Part shown: one piece after another, positions 9,914-19,919 of the stretch | How positions within the stretch are numbered: the stretch's first letter is position 1 | Layout: each line of letters starts with the position of its first letter | Assembly: GCA_030522415.1 (NCBI GenBank) | Contig: CM060107.1 | Location: forward strand, 6,450,847-6,514,846 | Reading direction: 5' to 3' | Source of the DNA: Channallabes apus | Lineage: Eukaryota; Chordata; Actinopteri; Siluriformes; Clariidae | DNA: 64,000 nt | Notes under the pieces: model-generated | What the model was told of the DNA's origin: nothing | The model's database searches: none | The model's input: only the letters and a program-made list of their open reading frames with translations | Translations under genes and position numbers: made by a program

Positions 9914-11692
9914 TGTGTGTATATATACACACACATACAAACACACACAGTATAGATACACACCCAGGTATCGGATCGGTACTCGGTATCGGCCGATACC
10001 CTGAGCCCAAGTATCGGTATCGGGAGGGAAGAAATGGTATCGGAACATCTCTATTTTTTAGTACCACCTCAGCCGATGTTCAAAGCGCGCTGAACAGTTA
10101 CCAAAACGTGACGTGTAAACTCTGCTGGTCACTGATTAGCCGGAGAAAATCGTCATTACTGCGTCACCGAACTTGCGACACGAGACACAACAGAACCGCT
10201 ATATTTAGAACAGCCAGAGAAGGATCGGACGCACCTTTTTGTATTAACCAAAAATTTTCTTTGGCTGCCATCAGCCTCTTTTGAAACAAACTCCTTCGTC
10301 TCGCTGTTAAAAACATCCACATGCCGAGAATGAAGAACACCATGCCGTCGATATGCTCCATTGTTGTGTGTTTGTTTGTGGCGCGTTTACGATGACGTCA
10401 CAGCAGTAGAGGCGCCGCGACTATAACGACACGTGAATAATCCCGCCCACTCTAAAGCGTTACTAAACTGCAGTGGAAGAGCAAACCGAGCCGAACTGAG
10501 CCGAACCGAAGTGAGTTGAACTGAACCGTGTCGTGCCGTACTATGCAGTGGAAAAGAGGCATAAGATAGAATTTAGCTACAGATATCAGTGTTCATTTAA
10601 TCTGTGGGATGTATGCTAATGTCCAGGGCCGGAGTGGGACTCCTTTTCAGCCCTGGAGTTTTAAGCCTTAGACCGGCCCAATTTAGTTCACGACTGACTA
10701 CATTAAAATAACGTCATTTCCAATTCAGTGCAAATACAGTAGCCTAAGTGTTGCTTCACAGTGAAGATTTATTTGAACAGTTAACACAATGTAATGTTTA
10801 ACAGTATCAGAATCTATTTTCTGTAAGAATTAGTGCTCATAAATATCCAAACCCTGAAATGAAAAAATATCAAATAAATACAAATATACAGTATTAAGCT
10901 AGATGTATAAAATTGAAAACCTTTGGTATAGGAACATTTGGGGTTTATTGAGGATGATAAGAAAAAAATGTATCTATATCCTGTGACTGAGGTTGAATCA
11001 AAACTATCAACAGAATCATTTTCATCTGCCTTGTTCCTACAGTAGCTTGTGGTTCTGGGTTCTGCTGCCTCTGTTTTCTGTCCCTGAGTAGACAGACTCT
11101 ATTCTCCCTTTCACATTCCCTGCTGTATCCCTAAACTCGAGAGCACCTGTATTTTATCACAATAAAAAGCATTCTGTAAGCTTTAACATACGTGGAAAGC
11201 ATGTTTAAATTGAATTAAAACAAAGCAAATGAAATATTTCACTACACTAGGTCACTAGTAACATTTGAGCATAGAATGTTGGTATATTTTAACTAGTGTC
11301 ATCATGTTTGCGTATTCACAGACTGTGGTACAACAGCTTATCTGTGTTTTCCACATTGAGAGCATCAGTCTCTTGCATGATACAACTGGGTCCTGACACT
11401 AAATGAAATGGTCATATTTCTCACCACAAATTTCCCCTTTGTAGCTTTCTGATCAAGTCGGATATATTAATGTAGTGAATCATCTGATGTCATTAATTAT
11501 CTCAGGGCATTTTTCATTGAGCAGGTGTAATGTTCATTAATATTAATATTAATTATTCTAATTCTTATATTCACTCAATGACAATCCTACCTGCCCATTC
11601 TAGAGTGTTGGACTCATGGCTGGTGCTTGGTAACATTACGGGGCCCGGCTCTTCACTGTTAGCAGCAAACTGGACTAGAGGCTGCTGAAGAG
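8658..11692 (-). CDS. Predicted gene 3' end, three exons, SUMO-interaction-like tail
   Basis: Three minus-strand open segments are bounded by good splice sites and share phase 1: 11692-11591 (102 nt), 9033-8974 (60 nt) and 8842-8658 (185 nt, ending TGA). The joined frame stays open. The last exon encodes ESIVIVLSSSDSDPDSESS, which fits a phospho-regulated SUMO-interacting motif (hydrophobic core followed by serines and acids), then a basic tail (KMKKSHPKKAKK) that could be a nuclear localisation signal. I do not recognise the family; upstream exons are beyond 11692, possibly beyond the retrotransposon at 11939. The large intron between the first two exons hosts the nested transposons at 9059-10561. 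The exon calls rest on splice sites, phase and open frame only. Confidence 0.45.
9163..10053. mobile_element. hAT-type composite element with embedded LTR, copy 1
   Basis: The ends TAGGGTTGTTCCGATTCC and GGTATCGGAACATCTCTA form imperfect inverted repeats, and an exact 8-bp duplication (ttttttag, 9155-9162 and 10054-10061) flanks them, as for hAT elements. Subterminal cggtatcgg-type repeats are present at both sides. The centre is a 504-bp LTR-like block (9322-9825), followed by an expanded (TA)n/(CA)n tract. No transposase is encoded. Related copies lie at 38424-39367 and 46387-47177. Confidence 0.88.
9322..9825 (+). repeat. Solo-LTR-like block inside the hAT composite, copy 1
   Basis: The block starts TGTCACGG and ends CCGTTACA. 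It has a TATA box (gctataaaac) near 9445 and AATAAA (ctaaataaatg) near 9740, in LTR order. The flanking 5 bp (cagag and caggg) are only similar. The same block sits at the same place in the other two composites, so it spread with the hAT element. The minus-strand open frames that cross it look incidental. Confidence 0.65.
10562..11590. other. Intronic spacer, AT-rich
   Basis: This would be intron of the minus-strand gene. A GC-rich dispersed fragment at about 10625-10690 (gggccggagtgggactcc) resembles a common fish repeat that I cannot name. I tested an exon-like stretch near 11040-11090 and found its phase incompatible. Confidence 0.4.
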
Positions 11693-11933
11693 CTACAGTA
11701 CAAGAAAAAGTTCGATACATAAAAATGAACAGTGGTTTGCAGACATGGTTGTTTTGCACTGCTCCTAACTAGCTTAACGTTAACTTACCAGTGTTATGCT
11801 CTAAAATGCCCATCTGCCACGGATTTCCCCCCTACATAAACTCTTTATAAAATTATATATATTTTTCATATACCTGTTTATTTTTATATTGGTTATTTTA
11901 TAATAAAAATTGCTTCGTGTAATTTTTCATCAT
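11693..11933. other. Spacer between the minus-strand exon and the chromodomain gypsy element
   Basis: AT-rich, nothing recognised. The target-site copy aaact of the element lies at 11934-11938. Confidence 0.4.
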
Positions 11934-12253
11934 AAACTTGTCATGATTGTCAGTCAGGAGGCGGACGCAGATGCAGGCTTTGAACTCAAAAACTGGTTTT
12001 ATTTCTTATTAAACTCAAATGAACATAAAAGGGCATGAAAACCCAAAACAAACCAAACTTCAAAGACTTAACCAAAAATCTCAACATAAATCATTGTATA
12101 AATAGAACGCGGGAGAAAACACATATTAGGACACGACGGTGGACGGACAAATGACTCTGGGGTTGGCTGGTATAAATAGAGAGACACACAAGGAGGCACA
12201 GGTGCTTTTCATTACTTACTAATGTGATACATGAACATGCAGACACACTAGGG

Positions 12254-13916
12254 CAGTGGTTCTCAAACTTTTTCTGTCATTCCCCACTTAAGGGGGTGAG
12301 CGAATTTTCAAGCCCCACTTGTCAACAAAATAATAACGAAATCGGCCAAGTTTACTGTTTATTGAAATATCAATTTCTAAACCAATACGATCAAACAACA
12401 ACAAGTTAAAAACAGATAAAATACACGTGCAATTGTTATAAAAGACTTACGTTGTCACTTATCTTTGCATAATTGACCCCATGTTTATTAGCTGCTCAGC
12501 AATCGTTTGTAGTTTTTTTGCACTGGCCAATTCTGTATGCAACTTTGAATGAAGCCATTTGTGCTTTGCTGTTCACTGATTCAGATGTTACCATGCGATT
12601 ATCACAATATAGCAATTTTCATTCATTCATTCATTCATTCATCTTCTATATCGCGGGGGACCTGGAGCCTATCCCAGGAGACTTCGGGCACTAGACGGGG
12701 TACATCCTGGACAGGGTGCCAATCCATCGCAGGGCACACACACACACTACGGGCAATTTAGGAACGCCAATTAGCCTAACCTGCATATCTTTGGACTGTG
12801 GGAGGAAACCGGAGTACCCGGAGGAAACCCACCAAGCACGGGGAGAACATGCAAACTCCATGCACACAGAGACGGGAATCGAGCCTGGCCGGGGAATCAA
12901 ACCCTGGACCCTGGAGGTGCAAGGCGACAGTGCTAACCACTACACCACCGCGCCGCCCCCAATATAGCAATTTGTATCTGAAAATGCATAAATAAAAATT
13001 AAAACACAAAGAAACTGTTTTACATAATTTTATGAAAAATTTTAATGTAATTTTATTTAAACTGTGAATTGCTGGGGTTTGCCGCATTTTTTTTTTTACT
13101 TTGGCCATATTCGTTTGGATGCTTGGATTTCAGATGATGGAAAAGGTTTGACGTGTTTCCACAACTTGTTAAAACAGTGCACTTGCGTACCTTCCAAATC
13201 ACGGTCATCTAATTCGTATCACTTTTCTTCTACCCAATTCCACACCACTCGTTGTTGGTTTCGTCACATGTAAGCAAACTCACTGCTGCTGCAGCGTCTT
13301 CTTCCATTGTCGAAGTGTATGTGAAGCCAAACACCCAAGCGTGGACGAAACCGCGGCACCCGATTGAACCAAATATCTGCGCAAATACAGCGCAGCGCGA
13401 CGATCTGGTTTATTTGCGCAGCCCGGTGGATCACGCAGCGCTGCTCGAATCACAAACCTGCGCGACTCACTGTGTTTTTATTTAAAATGTCAGGACTGTT
13501 TAATATTGTTTCCGCCTTGCCATGCCTGGTTTACCCAGTGGGGTAAAATGTATTTTGATGGTCGGCGCGGTCTATTTCGGTCAGAGTCGCGAAGCGCTGC
13601 CCAGTGGCTCACGCAGGTTTGTGATTCGAGCACTTAAACCGTCCGACGTTAAACCGTTATTGTTGCACTATGGTTCCACTTTTTCTCCCGGCCCACAACT
13701 GATGTTATTTTAAATTTCCTTGTATTAATGATCCGTTTATTTGTGTGTGATTGTTTAGTTTTGAGCGTACGCTCTTCATTATCAATAAAGAAAAGCATGA
13801 ATTAGAATAGGTACTTTCCTATTATTTTCCACTAATTCCCTCCCGTTCGTTGCGCCCCACCTGTCATGTCTGTATTCCCCACTAGTGGGGCGCGCCCCAC
13901 ACTTTGAGAACCACTG
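12254..13916. mobile_element. hAT element inserted in the LTR
   Basis: Perfect terminal inverted repeats (cagtggttctcaaac and gtttgagaaccactg) and an exact 8-bp duplication, cactaggg (12246-12253 and 13917-13924), identify a hAT element. A 20-bp inverted repeat (gctcgaatcacaaacctgcg at 13443-13462, reverse complement at 13612-13631) lies internally. No transposase frame remains. A SINE is inserted at 12619-12960. Confidence 0.93.
12619..12960 (-). repeat. Full-length Mermaid-type SINE with 13-bp target duplication
   Basis: The minus-strand copy has the tRNA-like head (A-box region gtagtggttagcactgtcgc, then a B-box region ggtttgattcc near 12897), the conserved body and an ATGA/GAAT tail. It is flanked by an exact 13-bp duplication, aatatagcaattt, at 12606-12618 and 12961-12973. 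Confidence 0.95.
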
Positions 13917-13941
13917 CACTAGGGGGAGACAAAGCGACGGC

Positions 13942-16281
13942 TCAGTAGTCCGGGGAACTGGATCTTACTCTCCGAGGCTGTGGTGGCCCAGATGTTACAG
14001 CACCCCCCCCTCCAGAACCGGCTTCTGAAGGAAGGCGAGGGCGTCCCCTACGTGCTGTCGGAGGGAGCGAGGACTCACCTGAGCAATGGATTTGCCGGTG
14101 GGCGGGGCGACCCAGTGGACGGGGCGCTGGGCGATCCGGCCGTGCATGGTGGAAATCCACAATGAGTTCCCGACTTAGAATGTCCCGTGCCGGGACCCAG
14201 CTCCGTTCCTCCGGGCCGTAGCCCTCCCACTCAACTAGATATTGTAGAGCCCCCCCTCTCCTCCGTGAGTCCAGCAGTTCCTTGACCCTAAACGCTGGGG
14301 CGCCCTCTATCTCCACAGCCCCGGGGAGTGAAGGTTCCGCTGCTCCTTCGTCTAATGGGCCCGGGACCACCGGCCTGAGAAGAGAGATATGGAATACAGG
14401 GTGGATACGTAGATGTGCAGGAAGTTTTAATTTATATGAAACTGGGTTTATTTGCGCTGTGATGGGGAAAGGACCTATGAACCTGGGGGAAAGTTTCTTA
14501 CAGGGGAGATTGAGGCGGAGGTCCCGTGTCGAGAGCCATACTCGATCGCCTACCTGGAGCGGACGACTTTCCCTTCGCCGCCTATCGGCATGTCTTTTGA
14601 AACGCTGCACTGCTTGGGAGATCTTGGTGTGTGCGTCCTCCCATACTTTCTCCGCTCTTTCAAACCACTGGTCCACCATGGGCACATCGGTGGGCGTGGC
14701 ATCCCATGGACATAGCGGGGGCTGATAACCCAGCACACACTGGAACGGCGTTAGGCCGGTAGAGGAGTGGCGCAGGGAGTTTTGTGCGTATTCCGCCCAG
14801 GTTAAACAGTCTGCCCATTCGTGTTGTCGGCTGCTGCAGTATGCCCGAAGATATCTCCCGAGTTCTTGGACAGTCCGCTCTGCCTGTCCGTTAGATTCGG
14901 GGTGGTAGCCCGACGTTAGGCTAACAGTGGTCCCCAATTTCTGGAAAAACGCTTTCCAGACCCTGGCGATGAATTGGGGACCACGATCGGAAACAATATC
15001 TTCTGGTATGACGTAGCAGCGAAACACAAAAGTGAATAAGCTTTCCGCCACCTGGAGGGCTGACGGAAGGGCGCGAAACGGGATGAACTTGCACCCCTTT
15101 GAAAATCTATCCACTACTACTAGAATAGTGGTGTACCCTTTCGATACCGGCAGATCTGTGACAAAGTCCACTGCGATATGGGACCACGGTCTGTTTGGTA
15201 TTGGCAGGGGAGTTAGTTTTCCAACTGGTAGACTATGTGGGGTTTTTGTAGTCGCACACACTGCGCAAGACAAAACTACTCTCTTCACGGTTTCCCGCAT
15301 CTTTGGCCACCAGAACTTTGGTTCTAATTGGTGTAGGGTTCGTGTGACGCCGGGGTGTCCAGATGCTAGGCTCGTATGAGCTGCGATCGTCACTCGTTCG
15401 CGCAGTGGCTCCGGCACGTAGGTTCGACTCGGAGGGCAGTTCCTAGGCACGGGGTTGGACCGCGCCCACTGAACTATCTCCGACTCGATGTCCCACGCGA
15501 TCGGAGCCACTACGAGTGAAGATGGCAGAATGGGCTCCGGAGTTGTAATGGGCTCCGGCGACGGATAATAGCGTGACAGCGCATCCGCTTTTATATTTTT
15601 CGAGCCCGGGCGATAAGTAAGAATAAATCGGAAACGCGTGAAGAAGAGCGCCCATCGGGCTTGACGTGAGTTTAACCTCTTTGCGTGTTGGAGGTACTCC
15701 AGATTCCTATCATCCGTGAGCACCGTAAATGAATGTTTCGCCCCCTCCAGCCAGTGTCTCCACTCCTCTAACGCCGCTTTTACTGCTAGCAGCTCTCGGT
15801 TACCGATATCATAGTTTCGCTGGGCAGGTGTTAGTTTCCTAGAAAAGAAAGCGCAGGGGTGGAGTTTCTCAGGGTGGCCGTGGCGTTGTGACAGCACCGC
15901 CCCTACGCCTACCTCTGATGCATCGACCTCAACTACAAAGGGCTTCTCTGGGTCCAGTAACTTTAACACAGGGGCGGTTGTGAAAGCAAGTTTTAGACGT
16001 TGAAACGCACTTCGCGCTTCCACTGGGAACTCGCAAAGGCGTTTCGGTTTCCCTTTTAATAGTAAAGTGAGGGGCGCTGCCACCATGCTGTAGCCCCGAA
16101 TGAACCGCCTATAAAAGTTGGCAAACCCCAAGAATCTCTGTAGCGCCTTAACTGACGTCGGTTCCGGCCATTGTTGTACCGCCGTGACTTTGGTCGTTTC
16201 CATCTCGACCCCCAGTGGCCCTATGCGATAGCCGAGGAATGCCACCTCCCTCTGGTGAAAGGCGCACTTCTCTGCCTTCAC
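13942..16281 (-). CDS. Chromodomain gypsy pol 3' part: RNase H, integrase, chromodomain
   Basis: This is a 779-codon frame. It opens with the end of the RT palm/thumb ([15 protein letters not shown]), then RNase H with Asp120 in VEVDASEVG and LTDDRNL near 189. Integrase follows: zinc region His302, His309, Cys339, Cys342, and a DD35E triad at Asp372, Asp432 and Glu468. A GPY/F-like module is near 600-606 and a chromodomain near 664-715 ([29 protein letters not shown]). The chromodomain is known in this lineage to direct integration to particular chromatin. The frame is intact but is out of register with the gag-RT frame, owing to a 5-bp insertion near 16357. Its last codons lie inside the 3' LTR. 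Confidence 0.95.
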   Translation of the reverse strand: MKAEKCAFHQREVAFLGYRIGPLGVEMETTKVTAVQQWPEPTSVKALQRFLGFANFYRRFIRGYSMVAAPLTLLLKGKPKRLCEFPVEARSAFQRLKLAFTTAPVLKLLDPEKPFVVEVDASEVGVGAVLSQRHGHPEKLHPCAFFSRKLTPAQRNYDIGNRELLAVKAALEEWRHWLEGAKHSFTVLTDDRNLEYLQHAKRLNSRQARWALFFTRFRFILTYRPGSKNIKADALSRYYPSPEPITTPEPILPSSLVVAPIAWDIESEIVQWARSNPVPRNCPPSRTYVPEPLRERVTIAAHTSLASGHPGVTRTLHQLEPKFWWPKMRETVKRVVLSCAVCATTKTPHSLPVGKLTPLPIPNRPWSHIAVDFVTDLPVSKGYTTILVVVDRFSKGCKFIPFRALPSALQVAESLFTFVFRCYVIPEDIVSDRGPQFIARVWKAFFQKLGTTVSLTSGYHPESNGQAERTVQELGRYLRAYCSSRQHEWADCLTWAEYAQNSLRHSSTGLTPFQCVLGYQPPLCPWDATPTDVPMVDQWFERAEKVWEDAHTKISQAVQRFKRHADRRRRESRPLQVGDRVWLSTRDLRLNLPCKKLSPRFIGPFPITAQINPVSYKLKLPAHLRIHPVFHISLLRPVVPGPLDEGAAEPSLPGAVEIEGAPAFRVKELLDSRRRGGALQYLVEWEGYGPEERSWVPARDILSRELIVDFHHARPDRPAPRPLGRPAHRQIHCSGESSLPPTARRGRPRLPSEAGSGGGGAVTSGPPQPRRVRSSSPDY

Positions 16282-16319
16282 ATAGAGCCCGTGTTTGCGC
16301 AGGCGGTGAAGGACGGCAG

Positions 16320-18458
16320 TTACATGAACAACGTGCTCGGGATATGACCGTGAATATACTGTACCAGGATATCATCCAGGTATATTATGACGAAACGGTT
16401 AAACATATCCCGGAACACGTCGTTCATGAACCCCTGAAACACCGCAGGTGCGTTCACCAGTCCATATGCCATTACGTTGTATTGATAATGCCCAGATGTA
16501 GTGCTAAACGCCGTCTTCCATTCATCGCCTTTACGCACACGAACGAGGTTATATGCGCTGCGGAGGTCGAGTTTGGTAAAGATGGAAGCTCCTCGGAGTT
16601 GGTCGATAGCGGCCTGTACCAGGGGCAGTGGGTGCTTATATTTTATTGTTACTGCATTGAGGCCTCTATAATCAATACAGGGACGTAAGCCCCCCCCTTT
16701 TTTCTCTATGAAAAAAAAACCTGCCGAAGCGGGGGACGTGGACCTGCTGATGAGCCCCTGCTGGAGTGCCTCACTCACGTATTCCTCCATTGCCCTGGTT
16801 TCTGCCACTGACAATGGGTAAACTCGCGAGCAAGGAGGTGCTTTCCCCGGCAGTAGCTCAATCGCGCAGTCCCACGGGCGGTGGGGGGGAAGTCGTGCAG
16901 CTGCCCTAACACTAAACACATCTTTAAACCGCATGTACTCTGATGGTATGTTGGTGGTTACTTGGGCAGTCGGACTTTCAATGGTAGTGGTTTGGACCGT
17001 CAATGTCGTCGGTGTACAAAGTTTTAAGCATCTAGGGGACCATGATATGACGCAGGAGTTAGTCCAATCGAAATTGGGGTTGTGAGCGCTAAGCCATGGA
17101 AGACCCAGCACGACGGAATGATCTGACCGAGGTAGCACATAGAATTTTAGCTCCTCCGTGTGACTGGGGAATGTTAATCGGAGGGGCGCAGTCATTAATT
17201 TAACAGGCGAATGTTCCAAATCACGACCATCTAGAGCCTTAATAGATATCAGGTATGGTAGCTTCGACACGGGAACTTGCAGCGAGGAAACGAGGGTAGA
17301 AGAAATGAAGTTACCGGAATCTATCAGGGGAAAGACAGACAAAACACAATCATTTAACATCAACTGAGCTTTGACACAAAATGGGTGGTGGGTACAAGGT
17401 GGTGTGTGTGATGTGGACATACGGGTGTGTGTAGGTGCCTGTGTGGATGTGTGTGCGTGTGTGTGTGTACGAAGTGCAGGTGTCTGTGTGGTGGTGTGTG
17501 TGTGTGTAGGGGCGTGTCTGTGTGGGTGTGTGCGTGTGTGTTTTGCTCGTAGCAACTGGCAGTCTCGGATATGGTGGTCGTTCCCCCCACAGTACCAGCA
17601 TAACCCCGATGCTACCCGTCTTCTCTTCTCGGCGGGAGAGAGGCGGGAAGTACTCACCTCCGTGGGCTCTGGCCGGTTCGGGTCAGGCGCTACGGGGGGC
17701 CGTTCGCGAGGCTGACTGGAGTCTCGTGCCTGAACCGGTCTGGTCCCTGGCTGTGATCGTTGGCTGCGAAGGTGCTGGTCTAGTTTAATCGCCAGGTTGA
17801 TGGTTTCGTCCAGGGAGAAGTCGGTATCTCGGCACGCGAGCTTGACCTGGACCTCCGGTTGTAACCCGTCCCTGAACCTGGCGCGGAGGCTTTTCTCGCA
17901 CCAGCCACTCTCCGCAGCCCTCACCCGGAATCTTGCCGCGTATTCAGCGACCGGGACGTTTCCCTGTCGCAGCCTCATGAGCTCCTGTTCACCCGTGCGT
18001 CCCTGATCCGGATGATCGAACACGGCCGTCATTGCCTCGAGGAAGCTGGTGTAACGGTGAGTTAGCTCCCCGCCTGCGCTCCAGACCGCCGCCGCCCAAT
18101 CCATGGCGAGTCCGGTGAGCTGCTGGATCACGAAGCGGATTCTCTGCTGGTCACTGATGTCCGGGTAGGCAGTCAGATATAGTTCACAAGCTAGGATGAA
18201 TTGCTTGCACCTGTCCGGATCACCAGCATATCTTTCCGGGGGGGCAGGGCGTGGTGGTGACGGCGTGGAGTGCGTAGATGGACCCGCGGGTTCCTGGCCG
18301 GAGATGGCGAGATGTTCTACGCAGTGAGCGAGGTCGTTCACTGCTCGCGCCAGGCTGTCAATCTCCAGTTGCATCATCCACACGTAGTGCATCGGGGTTA
18401 CTTCCTCCTGGAGCAGGGGGACACCTGCTGCGTCCTGGTGGGTCCGTCCATCTGTCAT
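16320..18458 (-). CDS. Chromodomain gypsy gag-protease-RT (5' part)
   Basis: A 712-codon frame. Gag occupies roughly residues 1-300 and ends with a CCHC knuckle, [14 protein letters not shown] (287-300). A His/Thr-rich stretch (about 306-358) is a translated CA-type microsatellite. Protease has Asp380 in PLIDSGNF and VVLGLPWL near 449-455. RT blocks follow ([30 protein letters not shown]) up to YLDD at 693-696, after which the frame shifts and terminates 16 codons later. Gag and Pol appear fused in one frame, as in Sushi-type elements. The first ATG lies in the last bases of the 5' LTR, so initiation at Met23 or Met28 is an alternative. Confidence 0.92.
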   Translation of the reverse strand: MTDGRTHQDAAGVPLLQEEVTPMHYVWMMQLEIDSLARAVNDLAHCVEHLAISGQEPAGPSTHSTPSPPRPAPPERYAGDPDRCKQFILACELYLTAYPDISDQQRIRFVIQQLTGLAMDWAAAVWSAGGELTHRYTSFLEAMTAVFDHPDQGRTGEQELMRLRQGNVPVAEYAARFRVRAAESGWCEKSLRARFRDGLQPEVQVKLACRDTDFSLDETINLAIKLDQHLRSQRSQPGTRPVQARDSSQPRERPPVAPDPNRPEPTEVSTSRLSPAEKRRRVASGLCWYCGGNDHHIRDCQLLRAKHTRTHPHRHAPTHTHTTTQTPALRTHTHAHTSTQAPTHTRMSTSHTPPCTHHPFCVKAQLMLNDCVLSVFPLIDSGNFISSTLVSSLQVPVSKLPYLISIKALDGRDLEHSPVKLMTAPLRLTFPSHTEELKFYVLPRSDHSVVLGLPWLSAHNPNFDWTNSCVISWSPRCLKLCTPTTLTVQTTTIESPTAQVTTNIPSEYMRFKDVFSVRAAARLPPHRPWDCAIELLPGKAPPCSRVYPLSVAETRAMEEYVSEALQQGLISRSTSPASAGFFFIEKKGGGLRPCIDYRGLNAVTIKYKHPLPLVQAAIDQLRGASIFTKLDLRSAYNLVRVRKGDEWKTAFSTTSGHYQYNVMAYGLVNAPAVFQGFMNDVFRDMFNRFVIIYLDDILVQYIHGHIPSTLFM
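16357..16363. other. TACTGTA heptamer at the pol frameshift
   Basis: Immediately after the YLDD motif the reading register changes. The coding strand carries TACAGTA where the conserved motif context needs only TA, an excess of exactly 5 bp. This equals the footprint left when a Tc1-type transposon leaves a TA site. Confidence 0.75.
17395..17545 (-). repeat. GT/CA-rich microsatellite inside gag-pol
   Basis: An imperfect (GT)n/(CA)n tract is kept in frame between the zinc knuckle and the protease, encoding Thr-His repeats. Confidence 0.85.
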
Positions 18459-18842
18459 GATTGTCAGTCAGGAGGCGGACGCAGATGCAGGCTTTGAACT
18501 CAAAAACTGGTTTTATTTCTTATTAAACTCAAATGAACATAAAAGGGCATGAAAACCCAAAACAAACCAAACTTCAAAGACTTAACCAAAAATCTCAACA
18601 TAAATCATTGTATAAATAGAACGCGGGAGAAAATACATATTAGGACACGACGGTGGACGGACAAATGACTCTGGGGTTGGCTGGTATAAATAGAGAGACA
18701 CACAAGGAGGCACAGGTGCTTTTCATTACTTACTAATGTGAGACATAAACACGCAGACACACTAGGGGGAGACAAAGCGACGGCTCAGTAGTCCGGGGAA
18801 CTGGATCTTACTCTCCGAGGCTGTGGTGGCCTAGATGTTACA
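18453..18842 (-). repeat. 5' LTR of the chromodomain element
   Basis: The LTR is 390 bp, bounded by TGTAACATC and ATCATGACA on the coding strand. A TATTTATA box and AATAAA occur on the coding strand. A TGG two bases after the LTR could start a primer-binding site; I cannot assign a tRNA. Confidence 0.92.
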
Positions 18843-19078
18843 AAACTATAATTATTTAGTATAATTTGTGATAAATAAAAGTGTTAGTTTTGTATTACAT
18901 GACAAACCCCTGTAAAATAAATGTGCCATAAAATAAACATTATATGAGAATTTGTATTAATGGTTTCGACGTCTGTCACATACCTAGGGTTCATTATAAT
19001 AGTAATTATATTTTTGATAATTAATTCATTCTTTCATTCATAATTTTTATTTCAAACAAACATATATATATATATATA

Positions 19079-19904
19079 CTCAGCAAAAAAAGAAACGTCC
19101 CTTTTTCAGGACTGTGTATTTCAACAATAATGTTGTAAAAATCCAAATAACTTTACAGCTCTTCATTGTAAAGGGTTTAAACAATGTTTTCCATGCATGT
19201 TCAATTAACCATAATCAATTAATTAACATGCACCTGTGGAATGGTCGTTAAGACCTTAACAGCTTACAGAAAGTAGGCATTTAAGGTCACAGTTCTAAAA
19301 ACGCAGGACACTAAAGAGACTTTCTACCGACTGTGAAAAACACCCAAAGAAAGATGCCCAGGGTCCCTGCTCATCTGCGTGAACGTGCATTAGGCATGCT
19401 GCAGGGAGGCATGAGGACTGCTGATGTGGCTATAGGGCAATAAATCGCCATGTCCGCACTATGAGACACCTAAGACGGCGCTACAGGGAGACAGGAAGGA
19501 CAGCTGATCATCCTCGCAGTGGAAGACCACGTGTAACAACACCTGCACAGGATGGGTCCATCCGAATATCACACCTGCGTGACAGGTACAGGATGGCCAC
19601 AACAACTGCCCGAGTCACACCAGGAACACACAATCCCTCCATCTCACAGCAAGAACTGACAAATCTGGTCCAGTCCATGAGGAGGAGATGCACTGCAGTA
19701 CTTCAAGCAGCTGGTGGCCACCAGATACTGACTGCTACTGACTGATTTTGAGCCTCACTTCATTCAGGGACACATTGGGAAACATTTTTAGTAGTTTATG
19801 TTTTATGGTGTCGACTCTTTTAGTGCTCATACAAATATTTACACATTAAGTTTACTGAAAGTAAAAACAGTTGAAATTCAGAGGACGATTCTTTTTTTGC
19901 TGAG
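19079..19904 (+). mobile_element. Tc1-like transposon, internally deleted
   Basis: Inverted ends ctcagcaaaaaaagaaacgt and its near reverse complement, flanked by TA at 19077-19078 and 19905-19906, identify a Tc1-type element. It holds only the two ends of a transposase gene. Confidence 0.88.
19351..19745 (+). pseudogene. Tc1-like transposase, frameshifted and internally deleted
   Basis: The frame starts MPRVPAHLRERALGMLQGG at 19351 and shifts near 19430. It resumes in another frame at 19461 with the second helix-turn-helix and GRPR-like region (ADHPRSGRPRVTTPAQD). After THNPSIS the sequence jumps to the extreme C-terminus (QQELTNLVQSMRRRCTAVLQ), so the DDE catalytic core is deleted. It cannot catalyse transposition. 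Confidence 0.85.
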
Positions 19905-19919
19905 TATATATATCAATCT

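Larger units (their letters stand above)
9059..10561. mobile_element. PIF/Harbinger-type non-autonomous element (host of a nested hAT)
   Basis: The ends are inverted repeats of about 45 bp (cttttccactgcatagtacg at the left, its reverse complement at the right) flanked by TAA at 9056-9058 and 10562-10564. A 3-bp TWA duplication is the hallmark of PIF/Harbinger. No transposase is encoded. The interior is split by the 891-bp element at 9163-10053. Confidence 0.75.
11939..13999 (-). repeat. 3' LTR of the chromodomain element, split by a hAT insertion
   Basis: Sequence equivalent to the intact LTR at 18453-18842 is found at 11939-12253 and 13925-13999; 13917-13924 is the duplicated target of the hAT insert. 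On the coding strand it ends ...ATGACA and contains AATAAA. Confidence 0.93.
11939..18842 (-). mobile_element. Full-length chromodomain Ty3/gypsy retrotransposon (Sushi-like)
   Basis: Both LTRs are present (11939-12253 plus 13925-13999 at the left; 18453-18842 at the right) and the element is flanked by an exact 5-bp duplication, aaact, at 11934-11938 and 18843-18847. I count about five differences between the LTRs over 390 bp, so insertion is fairly recent. The internal part encodes gag, protease, RT, RNase H, integrase and a chromodomain, with one frameshift. A C-rich strand at 14001-14015 (a polypurine tract on the coding strand) precedes the left LTR. The left LTR is interrupted by a 1.66-kb hAT element. 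Confidence 0.95.

Noticed and set aside
9862..10284. Tyr-Ile and Thr-His repeat frames (also 29121, 39138, 47707)
   Set aside because: They are translations of TA and CA microsatellites with no conserved context.
11040..11090. Possible fourth exon of the minus-strand gene
   Set aside because: The acceptor is good, but the available donor leaves phase 2 while the next exon needs phase 1, and a stop follows.
12890..12960. tRNA gene candidates at SINE heads (also 22380, 25660, 52093, 63290)
   Set aside because: They keep A- and B-box-like sequence but not a full cloverleaf with paired acceptor arms; they belong to SINEs.
12716..12995. Open frames inside SINEs (also near 22018, 55217, 62942)
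   Set aside because: They translate the SINE body and recur only because the repeat recurs.
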